From NCBI GenBank assembly GCA_000827495.1, contig KN817636.1, positions 4,163-68,162 of the forward strand: 64,000 nt of DNA. The letters run 5' to 3'. This document shows, piece after piece, positions 48,540 to 60,236 of the stretch (positions are counted from its first letter, which is position 1; the number at the start of each line of letters is the position of its first letter). Position numbers and translations under genes: made by a program. The DNA comes from Hypholoma sublateritium FD-334 SS-4 (Eukaryota > Basidiomycota > Agaricomycetes > Agaricales > Strophariaceae). The notes under the pieces are model-generated. The model was not told where the DNA came from, searched no databases, and saw only the letters and a program-made list of their open reading frames with translations.

Positions 48540-49240
48540 GTGCAGGGTGGGGTGCGTCGGAGCGCGGAGGCAAGGGCGTGCGGCGCGACGCGATCTAGGA
48601 GTCGGATGAGCGGGTGGGACTGCAGGACTCTGCGGGCGGCGAAAGGGCGAACGCGCTGTTTCACGTCGTACGCATACGCGGTGGGTACGTTCGCGCACGC
48701 TCGATATGGCAACATACAGTTAGCAATTTATTTCCCCGCCTTTTCCCGTTTTTTCAAGGTGAGGGAAAACAGGAAGGGTTCTCCCCAACATGTAATTAAA
48801 ACCGCCATATCGTTTGTAAACACTATCTTTTTCAAGCCCGGGATCCAGCTCTTTAGGATTCTCTCTAAAATCCAATCAAACCTGCTATATTGTTTGTATC
48901 TTAAGCCTTTAAAATGTCTCTTTCCCGCCCTTTTCTCGCTTTCTACGCTTGGCCGAGAAAAATATTATTGTCACGATACTAATGACCTGCGCGCGCCTTG
49001 CCGTGCGGTGAATGGACGGTGGCATCCCTCTTCCTCGCACACGGCAGCGCACCAAGGGCGTACCTGATTATCTCAGTGTGGGTCCTGGTGGGAGGCCAAC
49101 GCCGCCTCCGTCAGCGTGCCCAGGCGCGCGTGCGGCATATGGCCAGCCCATCGGGTGCGCCACACCGCGCGGCGCCTCCTCCGAACCCGAACCACCCACC
49201 TTCCTTGCGCGTCCCATCCCTTCTTTCGTCCCCGGCTCGC

Positions 49241-49275
49241 CTCCGCTTTGGGACGGCATGCGGCGGGGGCATGGG
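49241..49275 (+). repeat. Interspersed GC-rich repeat, copy 3 (partial)
   Basis: CCGCTTTGGGACGGCATGCG and GGCGGGGGCATGG. It is shorter than the others, and the upstream motif is missing. Confidence 0.5.
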
Positions 49276-49538
49276 CTCGTGGGCTACGCACTCCTTCGCG
49301 CCGCCGCCGCCGCCCAGCGTGCCCGGGCGCTTGTGCGGCGCACCGTCCGCGCGCACGTCGTCCTCGCACACCTTCCCTGCGCGGTCCATCCCTTCTTCAT
49401 CCCCGGCTCGCCTGTCTCTATCCCTGGCGCCCAGCCGCGAGGCGCGCCCGTGCACCGTGCCCACGCGGACTCTATCTATTCCCGGCGTGCGATGTCTATT
49501 CGCAGCGCGCGATCAGGAAGCACGCGCCGGATTAGGCA

Positions 49539-49575
49539 TATTCCCGCTTTGGGAGGGCACGCGGCGGGGGCGTGC
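49539..49575 (+). repeat. Interspersed GC-rich repeat, copy 4
   Basis: ATTCCCGCTTTGGGAGGGCA followed by CGCGGCGGGGGCGTG, with the CCCACGCGGACTCTATCTAT motif about 80 bases upstream and GGATAGGGGCTT downstream. Confidence 0.6.
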
Positions 49576-52500
49576 GCGGCTATGCGCGGATAGGGGCTTG
49601 TCGCCCGCCTTCCAACCCGCCTTGTAAGCTGTGCTTTCGTCAGAGGGGGCCATGTACAGCTCACGGGGCGGGGTGCGCTGCGCGGACGGACTACGACGAC
49701 GAGCTGCTTAGGGAGGGAGGGAGCGAGTGGGCGGGCGGGAGAGTCCGCGGAACACGGGCGCGAGCCGCCGCCGATGTCTGAGAGTGGGGTGGGAGTGAGA
49801 CATTCGGTGTCCACTGCGCGCGCGGCCCTGGCCGCCCGCCGCGGCCAGGCGGGCCAGGTGCTCCTGGGGTCCTGCCCTGCGCGGTTATGTATAGATTGAG
49901 ATGCAGCCGGCAGACGAGCCGCGCCGCCAATGTGCCTCGTCGCGTCTCGTCTCGTTGCGTTGCGTTTCGGCTGGCGGCGTGGGGGCGTGGGGTGGCGTGG
50001 GTGGCGGTGTGCGGCGTGGAGTGGCGTGTGCGCGTGCGAGGGCGATAACGTGCGAGGCTGCGGCGCGGCGCGGCGATCGAGCTGAGGCGGGTGGGTGGGC
50101 GAGGCGCGGGGGTGAACCGCCCGTGCGCACGCACCGCGCACGCGCACTGCGCTACCTACAACGGCGCCCGCCTGCGCCGCGCACCGGGCGCGCGAGCGAG
50201 CGCGTGTGCCCGCCCGTCCAATTCGGGGACAGCGCTCGCGCGTTATAAATACCCCCGCCCAATGCCAATGTCCATCAGCTCAGTATCAGCACCGGCGACA
50301 TCGACGCCGGCGCGGACACACACCGACAGCTCCGCGCGGGCGGCTCCGGGTCGGCGTGTGCGTTTGATGGGGCGGGACGCGTCCCGGTGTTGTGGCACCC
50401 GCCTGCTGCGCGATGCATAAGTTCCGCGCGGAGCAACGAGGCGCGGCGGGGCGAGGCGAGGCGAGGCGCGACCGGCTGCGCCGGGCGTCACGATGCCTGC
50501 GCCCGAATACGCGTCGCCCTCTCGTGGGCGCCTGCGCGCTGTCAGCTCGAAACGCGGCGCTGATGGCGCCTTGTTCTTTCCGCTCCTGCGCGGTGCTGTC
50601 GCGTCCCGCCTTGTTTCGCCTTGTTCTTGTCCTTGTCCTTGTCGTCGGGTGTCGTCGTGGGCTGGTGTGTCGTCGTGTGTCGATGTGTCGCCGTGTGTCG
50701 TCGCGTGTCGGCGTTGTGGACTGGTGTGTCGTCGTGTTTCGTCGTACTGCTGCCACACCCCCCGAAACGTGGGACCGGCGGTGGCGACGCCGATACACAG
50801 TCGTGAATCGTGGTAGACGACCGGGCGGGTGGACGCGGTGTGCATGCAATAGTGTGTGTGTGGGCGTGCGGAGTTCAGCGGTGAGGTGCGAGGTGTGCGT
50901 CCGCAGGCTGACGCCGATCGCGGGTGTGCTGGACCTGCATCCCCAGCCACGAAGCGCGATATGGGCCGCGAGCGCGTGCATCACGCACGCATGCATGCAT
51001 CCCTGACGGACGCGAAATAGGCGCCCAGGCGCGATTCGCGTGGAAGAGCCGTTTGTCGTCTGGCACGGCGAAACAGCGTCAGCGCCGACGCGCCTGGTTC
51101 TCATTTGTCTGCTGTCCGCGCCCGCGGGTGCGTGCTGCTCCGTTTCTTCCGTGTGCTATGCTTGGGCGCTTGTACTTGCCGTGGCAATGTATGTAGGGTG
51201 GGTGAGATGGGCTAGATTGATCGACGCAACCAGCGCGCCGCGTGCGCTTGCTAGGTCGAAACCCGATGACGGCGACGGCGACGAGGCGCGCGCGTGAGCC
51301 TATGCGTGGTGGGTCGGGTGAGGCGCGGTGTGCGCGTTTCGGAGGGCTTGTGCTGTGCTGCCCTGTTCTTGTCGGCCGAGGGAGCGGGGAAGAGACGGGG
51401 TGTAGGTTGATGATTGATCGAGGCGACCGGCGTGCTGCGTGCGTGCTGCCAGTGGGGCGAAACACGACGACGGCGACGATGACGACGACGATGACGGAGG
51501 AAGAGGCGCGAGCGTGATTCGACGCGATACGTGATGCGTAGTGGCTGGTGGGTGGGTCGGGTGAGGCGCGGTGGTGTGTATGGCGAGCGAGGTGGGACGT
51601 ACAGTGGGCGAGTTGAGACGTGCTGTGGGCGAGAGGTGCGAGGTGCGCCTAGCCCACGCGCAGCGGCTCGGCGACCGGCCTGATGCTGACCTGTTGGACC
51701 TACACACACAACCGTGAATGATTGCATGGTCTGGTCGTGATAGCACCGCGCGCGCGCCCATCACGCATGCATCATGCATCACGGACGGATGCATGCCCCG
51801 ACCGTGAAACAGGCGCCCGGCGGCTCGCCGTACAAGGTTGTCAGCGCGGTCCGGGGGTAGCACTCCCGGGGCGTCGTGCTGTCGCTGCGCACGGTGAAAC
51901 CGGCGCTTGCGCCCTGGCCTTGTTCGCGAGGCGACCCCGCCGCGCTGCCCCGCGGAGGTGCGGGCGCAGCGATAGCATGAATAATATGGCGCCACAATCA
52001 GCGCGCGCCCCCGGGCGGACAGGCGGCGGGGACGAGCGGCCCAGCGTAATGCCCCGCCTTACATACACAGACGCACCACGCGGCGCGCGAAGGATGGAAG
52101 GACGTCTATCAGCGCGGGCGTACCCCGCTCTCCCTGGCGGGTACATGCACCACCGAGCCGCTGAAAATAGCGCGCGTGGATCCCCGTGGGGTGGCGTGTG
52201 CGGCGCGACGGCGGGCGGGGGCTCAGCTGCGCGGGCCGGGGGCGCAGCCACGGCGGATACGCGAGCGCGGGCCCACGGTGGGTGGGGCGCCGCGTAACTG
52301 GGGTGCCGGCGCGGTGCGCGCGTATGCATCCGTGCCGCGCGGCGCGCCGTGATGGTCGCGCGCCACCCGACGCGCTGGCGGGTGGCGTGGGCGTGGCGCC
52401 GCGTCGCCGCGGGCGCGCGGGGGAAGGCGCAGCGCGGATGTGGCGGCGGGCGCGTGTGCTTTGTCAGGCGGGCGATCGGGACGGGGCCGCGCGGCGGGCA

Positions 52501-52875
52501 CGCCAGGCACACGCGGCGGGGAGGCCAGGAGGCGGGAGCCGCGCCAGCTCGCGGGCTGGATGGGGCTCGCGCCTCGAGGCGGGACCCCGGGGGGCGCGGC
52601 TATTTCGGCCGCGTGCGCAGCGCGGCGCGGCGGGGGCGTGGCGGGGGCGAGGCGGCGTGCGATCAGCACGCGGGGCGATAGCGCGGGTCAGGTGGCTCCG
52701 ACGGGGATGGGCCGGTGCGCGGGGGCCCCGCCCGGCCCCCGGCGCGGGGCGCCCGGCGGCGCGCGGCTGGCTCGGTTCGCGGGGGCGTATTTTTGGTTGT
52801 TGTTGCGGCGCGGAAGTTTATGAAGGACGGCGCTGCTGCCTGGCTTGCAACCCCCCACACCACCACCACCCACCC

Positions 52876-55800
52876 ATGGACGTCTCCCCCCGCCCGTCGC
52901 CCCCGCGCCCCGCTGCGTCCCCCGCCCCGCCCGCGCCCGCGCCGCCGCCGCCGTCCCCGCCCGCCCCGCACACCAACGCCCACCTCGCCGGCCTGCTCGC
53001 CGACGCATACCGCGAGGCCGAGGCCCTCCGCCGCGAGCTCGCCGCCGCCCGCCGCCGCGCGGACAAGACCGACCGCATCGCCCACATCCTCGCCGCCGCG
53101 GAGGGCGCCGCCCCGCCCCCCGCCGACGGCGCCCCCGCACCGACCAGCGCCGCCCCCGAGCAGCTCGCGCGCCTCGCGGCCGAGTACGAGGAGCGCCTCG
53201 CCGCCTGCGAGCGCCAGCGCGACGACGCCGACGCGCGGCGGCGCGACACGCTCGACGCCTTCCGCACGCTCGACGACTTCCTCGCCGCGCTCGACGCCGC
53301 CGCGCGCGACGCCCGCGCCGCGTACGCGCGCTCGCGCGCGGGCGAGGACCCGCCGCCGTTTGTGCTCCCGCCGCTCCCTGCGTGGCTCGCGGCGCACGTC
53401 GCCCCGGGCACGCCGCGCGGGAGCCCGAGCGGGCACGCGCGCACGCCGTCGGCGTCTGGGCCGCAGGGCCCCGGGCGCCTTGCCTTCCCGCTCCCGCCGC
53501 ACCCCACGCCGCACGCGGGCACCCGCCGCGCGCGCACGCCGAGCATGGACGGGATGTACGGCGGGCCGCCGAGCAAGCGCCCGCGCAGTGCGTACTCTGA
53601 ATCTGTGCGTACCCCCTGTGCTGCTGTGCCGCCTCATCCACTGACACTTCCTGTTCCGCCTCGTCTGCCTGGTCTCCTGCTACGTACGTACGTCCCCTTG
53701 TCTGTCCACGTGCCCAGGCTGACGCCCGCGCAGAGTACCTCCCCGCCCTGCACGTCCCGCAGGACCGCGACTACCCCACCCGCCCCCCGCGCCCCTCGTC
53801 CGCCGCGAACAGCCACGGCGGCGGCGGCGCCCCCACCGCCCTCGCCCCACCCAACGGCACGCACCCCCCTTCAGCGAACCCGCGCATCATCGCGTACGGC
53901 GCCTCGTACGGCGCCTCCCCGCGCCCACACGCACCCGCGCACGCGCACCATGGACACACGCACTCCCATTCGCACTCGCACAGCCATAGCCACAGCCGCG
54001 CGGGGAGCCGCTCGAGCGCGTCGTCGATGGACGTCGACGAGATGATCATCAAGGCGAGCACGGGCGACGAGGGCGCGGGCGGGCACCTCGCCCCGCCGAG
54101 CGGCGCCGCCAACGGGCGCTTCCTCGACGCGCGCAGGCGCGAGCGCGAGGGGGGGAGCCCCGCGGCGCATGTCAATGGCAATGGCGGCGGCGGGTACGCG
54201 CAGGCGCAGTACGGTGGTGGTGCGGTGCAGGGAGGGATGCGCGGGCCTGGGCTGGCGGGTGCGCCGCCGCCGCTTGTGTACACGACGCATGTGTTCGCGC
54301 CGGTGGTGACCGGTGCGCCGACGAAGAAGACGAAGTTCCCCAATTCGCTCGGTATGCCCCTCCCTCCCCTCCCTGTCCCCTCATAAACCCACTAACGCCC
54401 CCCCCCTCTTCCTAGGAGTGACCCCCGCCGCATCGCTCGACACCCTCCCGCCGAGCGCCGCGCCCGCGGTGCCGTTCGCGGCCACCAACGGCGCCGGGCA
54501 GCGCATCTGCCGCCAGTGCGGGATGGTCGGGCGCTACAAGGACGGCAAGTGCGTCGAGAAGTGGGGCCCGGGGCCGATGGGCCCGGGGACGGTGTGTGAT
54601 AGGTGAGCGTCGTCTGCTTGCTTTTGCTGGTGTTTTTGGGTCGTTGTGGTTGTCTGGGTGTTCGTAGGCCCGTTGTCTGGGGTTTCGTGCGCCTGTAGTG
54701 GTGCCTTCGGGGCGGCGCGCACGGCGGGGGGGCAGGAGTGCGCGACGCGGTGCAGGGGCGCGCGGGCGCCGTGCGTCTTGCGCTTTGGGCGCTGCGACGC
54801 ACATGGAGCCGAGTTGCGTGCGTGCGTGCGGCGGCCGCGGGGCGGTGGCGGTGGCGCCGCCGCCGCATGCGGTCTGGCGCTCTTGTTCGGTGCATTCGTT
54901 TGTTCGTGCGCGCGTGCGTGCATTCGCTCCATCGTTCCTCCCTTCAGGCGTGCGTGCGGCGGACGCGGGCGGGCAAGCAGGCGGGCGGGCGCGAGCTGAG
55001 CCGGCGCGCTGTGCCATGTGGCGCGGGGGTCGGGTCGGGCTCAGGCCGCCATGCGATGCGACGCCATGGGGGGTGATGCGATGCGACGCGATGGATGCGA
55101 CGCGATGGGGTGCGTTGTGATGCGGCGTCGGCGGACGGCGGACGGCGGTGCTCGGCCTGATCGGGCGAGGCGTTCGTTCGTTCGCGGCGGAGATACGCGT
55201 GGTGTGGTGCGGTGCGGCGGCGGGCACCCGCTCGCGCCCGAGTAGGCGGGGGCCGGCGATCAGCGGTCGTTATCGATGTCGATGGCGCTATCGATATCGA
55301 TGGTGGGTGGTCTGGTGGCGGTGGGACGCGCGGCCCATTTCGGGCTAGGCGTACGCGAGGCGGGCGGGGCCCGTGTGATGGGCGTGATGACGGGTCGGGT
55401 GGGGGTGATGGCGCTGATGGCGCGTATGTTGGGTGGGTGCGCGATGCTCGCGCCGCAGGGCGGCTTGCGGGCGGGCGGGTGGGTGACCCACAGGGGCGGG
55501 CCTGGCCATGGTGCGGCGCCCCTGTGCGTTCGCGCGTCCGTCCGGTCGGCTACACCGCTAATCATCGTCTGTCATCTCGGGACACACGGACACACGCTGA
55601 CCACGCGTTCATCCTGCAGATGCCGCAAGAAGATGAAGCGCGTCGAGCGGCGCGGCACCATGGAGCTCGCGCACGCGCAGGCGCAGCAGCACCAGCCCAC
55701 CAGCGCGTCCGTGTCCGCGCCGCCCTCGCGCGGGGCGCTCGCGCCCCTCTCGCACGCCGCGGACCGCGCGCTGCAGCGCGCCGACACGCTCCCCGCGCAC

Positions 55801-56163
55801 GTGGCGCATTTGGGTGCTAGTACGACGAGCGTCGGCGGTGTGGGTGGGGGAAAGCGCACAGCGCAGCCGCCCGCGCCGGCGATTGCCGCCCTGCGCGGGG
55901 ACGACGCCTCCGCCTCGGGGTCAGACGACGCACGGCGGCGCGCGCGCGGGTCGCTGTCCGACGCCGACGCCGACGCGGACGACGGGGAGGGCGAGGAGGG
56001 GGAGGAGGGCGACGCGGAGGGCGACGGCGAGGACGAGGACGGCGAGGAGGAGGACGCGGAGGAGGACGCGGAGGCGGCGCTGCTCGAGGCGGTCGACGCG
56101 GCGGAGGCGAATAGCAGTGCGAGCTCGCATGGGGACCACCCGTGGAAGGACGAGCCGATGTAA
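52876..56163 (+). CDS. GATA-like zinc-finger protein, 697 residues, four exons
   Basis: Exons 52876-53604, 53718-54351, 54416-54602 and 55620-56163 join in frame. The finger is in exons 3-4: ICRQCGMVGRYKDG, KCVEKWGPGPMGPGTVCDR, then CRKKMKRVERRG, giving C-X2-C-X25-C-X2-C. A GATA-type finger has C-X2-C-X17-20-C-X2-C, so this is a related, longer-loop form that I associate with basidiomycete GATA-type regulators. Residues about 45-160 are Ala/Arg/Glu-rich and helical (possible coiled coil, with EEYEERLAACERQ-like sequence). A Ser/Arg-Pro region, an SKRPR nuclear signal and a His-Ser repeat (HTHSHSHSHSHSHS) follow. The C-terminus is strongly acidic and ends DHPWKDEPM. Codon use is extremely GC-rich. 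Intron 3 (54603-55619, 1017 bases) splits the second cysteine pair and is far longer than other introns in this window. Start is the first ATG after CACCACCACCC-type leader sequence. Confidence 0.8.
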
Positions 56164-57290
56164 TGCGGCGCGTCGTCTGTGCGTGCGTGGTCTTGGGCGT
56201 TGGCGCTGGCGCCGCGCTGTATCATACGCATTGGGCGTGCACCCGCCTCACGATATCTCCCCACCCCGTATCTCCCCTTGCTATCCACCTAACTATCTAC
56301 CTACCCCCTCCCCTCCCGCCGGCCCCCTGTCCCCTTGTTTTGTTTTGTCCGCTGCATCACTGGTCCTACGCCTGGCTCTCGTCGTCGTCTTGCTCGCTCC
56401 ATCCACACATACATACGCATATACATCCATACATCACATACATACATCACACATACATACGCACGCATACGCACGCATACTACATATTTACTGTACATTT
56501 TTCTTTCTGCTCGAACGAGGTGTTTTTCGAGAGCGCAGACATCATCTGCTGAGGTTGGGCGGGGAAGTATACCCTACGAAATATGGCCAGAACAGGCGGA
56601 CGGCAGACGGTAGTTGAAGACGTCTGGGACTTCCTCCAGCGTCCTCGGTCGCGCGGTGCGCAGCAGGGTCGTTCGTTGGACGCCATTTTGGCGCGGGGAT
56701 GAAGGTAAATGATGTACGCAAATTTTCTGGAGCTCGCGGTCGGATTTCTGTTAGTCCAATAATTCTCTATAATAATACCTATTACCGGGGCTTTCGAGCA
56801 TGTATGTCTTGTGCGTTGTGAAAGACAGACGGGAGTGCGTCCGACGAGCTGCTGCGCCAGAACAATGAACGTCAAGCGATATTCATTATTCTAACGCTGT
56901 TCAGCGAAATTGTATACGCAATGTATACGTGCCAAAAACATATTTTTCGTGTTGAGCAGACACGAATTGTCCGCCACCAGGTCGACGTTCCCCAATTCTT
57001 TATGTCGACTTTTTCGTGATCGTGCTTATTCTCAGTGTGACTCATGAGGGGCAGGATATCCTTGCCACCAGCAGCCAAGTTATAGTAGATTTGGTGCATT
57101 TTTACAGCCACAGTGTCTCCAAAAAGGCAACATCACTGTTTTTTCCGAAGACTTTGTCTGGACAAACGGTGAAGCACCCCATTTAGCCTGAGGCATTTAA
57201 ACACGGTGATATCATGCACTGGCCTATAATTTGAAGAGCTTTCGCACTGAATAAGTACTGACCGATTTGGGAATTACTTACATAGCACGT
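56164..57290. other. Intergenic, AT-richer, with a microsatellite
   Basis: The 3' flank of the zinc-finger gene. A minus-strand frame at 56872-57111 (79 codons) has no recognised motif. No gene is supported. Confidence 0.45.
56405..56482. repeat. CATA/CGCA-type microsatellite
   Basis: Imperfect tetranucleotide tract made of ACAT, ATAC and GCAC units. Confidence 0.8.
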
Positions 57291-58786
57291 CGGCGAAGCA
57301 CCCACCGCCAGCGCTACTTACTCACCTGCGGCCCAAGGGCGCCCGCCACGGCGCACACGCGGGCTGCAGGCCAGGTGGGCGGCATCGCGATCATCGAAGG
57401 ACGGAGGTGCTGCGCCGGATCCAGTGCGCCCTCACTGCGGCGGCGGTGGTGGCGTAGCCCCACCACACCCGCCCGCCCGCGGCCCCATGGGCGGGCGCGG
57501 TGGGCGGGGTCTGCGTGTGTAAAGGGTGGGTGCGCGAGTCGGAGTGACAGCGGCCCCACACGGTGGCGCCCGCCTGCGTGTGGGTATGTCAGCTGTAAGC
57601 CGGTGGGCGGGGGCTGTGGTGCATACATACATACATAGCTGGCGAAGAAGCGCGCGCGCGTGACCGCCCACGCCCACGCGGCGGCGTCGCTGTCATCCGC
57701 GGGGCGGCGCGCGTGTGGGTCCGCGATGGACGTGGGATGCACGGGTCGGGCGGAAGCGAGGTGAGGTGGGACGCGCGCGCGGGTGCGCGCGGCGGGCGTA
57801 TGGGGCACAGACGCCACACGCCGCCCGCTGCTCGCCCTTGACAATCGCAATGAACGGCACAGCACGCGCGACCGCATGGCTCTGAACCTTGCGCAGCCCT
57901 GCGCGAACGCGAGCCTGAGCGGCTCGCTCCACTCGCCCGCCCGCCCGCCCGCCATTGATCGCACCGCACCGCATCGCCTCGCCCATCGATAACCACGCAG
58001 CCGCAGCGGTTCGCACCGGGTCGCGCCCGCCCGCCTGCCCGCATGGGCGGCGGCGGGCCTCGGGCTCGGGTTCGCGAATCGCGATCGCAATCGCCTCGCG
58101 GCGTGGGTGCGGCGCGGCGCGGCGCGGCTGCGGGCGGGCGCTATAGGCTATCGCAGTCGCATCCGTGTCAGCATAAGCCCACGGCGGGCCACGCCCGCAT
58201 GCGTGCGCGTGGGCGCAGGCGGGGATTCGCATGCGGCGTGCGGCGGCGCTGCGCTGCGCCCTTTCTGGGGGAATGGAATCAGTGGAATGGAACGGCTCTA
58301 TGTAAGTACGTATGGAGCGGAGTGCTGGCGCGCCTACCCTGCGTCGCGCTGCGAGCGCGCCTCGTGCCGTGCATCTATCTATGTATGGCACGCTGCGTAC
58401 GTCAGGAGCGCGCGCCCGCCGGGTTCCCGCGCGCGGGCGTGCGTGGCTATCGCGATCGGCGCCCGCTGGGAATTCGCCGCGGCCCTATAGGCGGCGCTGC
58501 GTCCCTGGGCGGCGGCGCGCCGCATCCCGCGCATGTCCGCGTTCCGGCCCGCGCGTAGCCGTCTGATTCTGAGAGGTGCGCACGCTGCAGCGCCGAGCAC
58601 CCGCGCGCTGCGCGCTTGCGGGACATGTAGGCGCTTGCACATGCGCACGCGTCGCGACGCCCGGGGCCCGCCCCGCTTGTTGGGTGGCGTACGGTACGTA
58701 CGCATTACGCCACCGTACGCAGGGAGCGGCGCGACGCCCGGGGCCCGCCCCGCTTGTTGGGTGGCGTATGGTGTACGTATGTACTA
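57291..58786. other. GC-rich block, no gene seen
   Basis: Very GC-rich with simultaneous long frames on both strands, which I read as composition artefacts. Its right end carries a 38-base direct repeat (58654-58691 and 58731-58768), and a CGCAGGGAGCGG motif that reappears on the far side of the transposon at about 60022. Confidence 0.5.
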
Positions 58787-59998
58787 CACCCTGGCAAGTT
58801 GAGGTTTTCAGGTCACCTCAAGACCCCCGAAAAAACTTGATCTTTCTAGGAAGTAGAAGTCTGGCTGAAAATGTGTAGTAAAATATTAATTTACAGACAT
58901 ACTATATGTTGACTTCAATTAGAATGATCAGTCGGGTTATATTTCTACCTCAAAACACAACTGAAAACCTGATTGTCAATAGCCTGGAAAACGGAGACAC
59001 TGCCAGGAGCCAACAGTTTTTCAGGGTGAAAAATGCATTCAAAATGGGTTATTTTGGTTTTCATAGTGAACATTGAAAAATTGTATTCTACTATGTATCA
59101 TTTTTCAATTTTCACATTTTAAACCAAAATAAACAGATTTTTAATGCATTTTTCATTAAGAACAATTGTTGGCTCCCAGCTGTGGGCAGATAATCAAGGG
59201 TATTTTTGGCCCTAGATACCGACCCATAGCTGGGAGCCAACAATTGTTCCTATAGAAAAATGCAACAAAAACGGAGTTATTTTGGTTTAAATTGTGTAGA
59301 TTGAAAAATGATACATAATAAATATCATTTTTCAATTTACACAATTTAAACCAAAACCATTCCATTTTGAATGCGTTTTTCTCTCGGAAAAACTGTTGGG
59401 TCCCGGCAGTGAGAATAATAGTAAAGCTTTGTTTCTATTTTAAGATGAACAATAACTTTGAATATTGTGTGTCCCGAGAACCTGGCAAAGAGTATGATTT
59501 TTGACTATTGTTTTTCCATGCCGAATTTCTTAATATTATCCTAGTTCTCGGCAGACCCGAAATTGTGCCTGAAGTTCCAAATTTATCCCGTTCTGAAACG
59601 AATTGCACAAAAGTTTCAGTACAATACAAATTTAGATTTTCAGTACCCACCGAAAACAAGGATTATATTGAAAATTTCGGCATGGCGGAATATTTAGCTG
59701 AATCTCTTCATTTCAGCAGGGTTCTCAGCTGACATGAAAATTATGTTTATTTTCTGTCCTAAATTTGATTTGAATCTCTTGTAACTATTTATATTTTATT
59801 GTGTGCTGAGAATCAAGTTTTAAGTCAAGCTTTGAGGCGGAATCCTAACGCAACTTATTATTCAAATTGAAGTCAACATATGGTGTATCCTTAAATTAAT
59901 ATTTTACTACACATTTTCAGCTAGACTTCTACTTCTTAAAAAGATCAAGTTTTTTCAGCGGTTTTGAGGTGACCTGAAAACCTCAACTTGCCGGGGTG
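58787..59998. mobile_element. Non-autonomous CACTA-like transposon, 1.21 kb
   Basis: The ends are long inverted repeats of about 130 bases, beginning CACCCTGGCAAGTTGAGG at the left and CACCCCGGCAAGTTGAGG read inward from the right. The arms stay nearly identical through the GTGTAGTAAAATATTAATTT stretch to TATGTTGACTTCAAT. A 3-base duplication CTA flanks the element (58784-58786 and 59999-60001). CAC-starting ends with a 3-base target duplication fit the CACTA group. There is no transposase frame. It contains a second element at 58998-59411. Confidence 0.75.
58998..59411. mobile_element. Nested CACTG-ended MITE, 414 bp
   Basis: It begins CACTGCCAGGAGCCAACAG and ends with the inverse of CACTGCCGGGACCCAACAG. 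The flanking 3-base duplication is AGA on both sides (58995-58997 and 59412-59414). Inside, near 59160-59250, lies a further inverted pair around AACAATTGTTGGCTCCCAGC, so it looks like two near-palindromic copies head to head. AT-rich, no coding capacity. Confidence 0.75.
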
Positions 59999-60236
59999 CT
60001 ACGCATGACGCCACCATACGCAGGGAGCGGGGCAGGGTGGTATGCATGGAAACGGACCGCACTGATGCGTGATGGTCCCTAGGCTCGTGACCAACCGCAC
60101 TGTTTCGCACTCCGACGGAGGCTACGCAGTAGCGGCTGGGCCAAACGAGCACACTTTAGTACAGTCACACATGTCACAAATAACTTAGTCGAATTTACAT
60201 CAATTCCACGCGCTGCATACATCATTGACCCGACAT

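Larger units (their letters stand above)
44431..52875. other. GC-rich gene-poor block with AT-rich islands
   Basis: Composition jumps at about 44430 to very high GC, falls at 46465-46790 and again at 48720-48990, and is high elsewhere up to the GATA-like gene. Long open frames occur on both strands at once, which is expected by chance at this GC content, and none shows a family motif or coherent splicing. Contents that can be named are an interspersed repeat (47.1-49.6 kb), low-complexity TGTCGTCG and CTTGTC runs (50.62-50.75 kb), an ACGACGACG run (51.47-51.50 kb), and a TATAAATA box at 50244 followed by a short 53-codon frame at 50262-50420 that is not convincing. Confidence 0.5.

Noticed and set aside
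50262..50420. A 53-codon frame after a TATAAATA box at 50244
   Set aside because: The box is well placed, but the product has no recognisable character and no intron, and similar frames are common in this block. Too weak to call a gene.
44682..52512. Dozens of 100-270 codon frames on both strands
   Set aside because: They overlap antiparallel over the whole block and lack motifs, splice coherence and start contexts; expected by chance at this GC content.
52663..53647. Long minus-strand frames (over 300 codons) opposite the zinc-finger gene
   Set aside because: Shadows of the GC-rich plus-strand exon; compositions are Arg/Ala/Gly only and follow from the codon bias of the real gene.
52186..54045. 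A 619-codon frame reaching far upstream of the zinc-finger ATG and through its first intron
   Set aside because: It is an artefact of GC-rich sequence without stops. The in-frame ATG at 52876 and the intron at 53605 fit the family-like product, whereas the upstream part shows no protein character.
56872..57111. A 79-codon minus-strand frame
   Set aside because: No motif, no extension by splicing, AT-rich intergenic context.
58787..59998. LTR retrotransposon
   Set aside because: The terminal repeats are inverted, not direct, and there is no TG..CA end or primer site.
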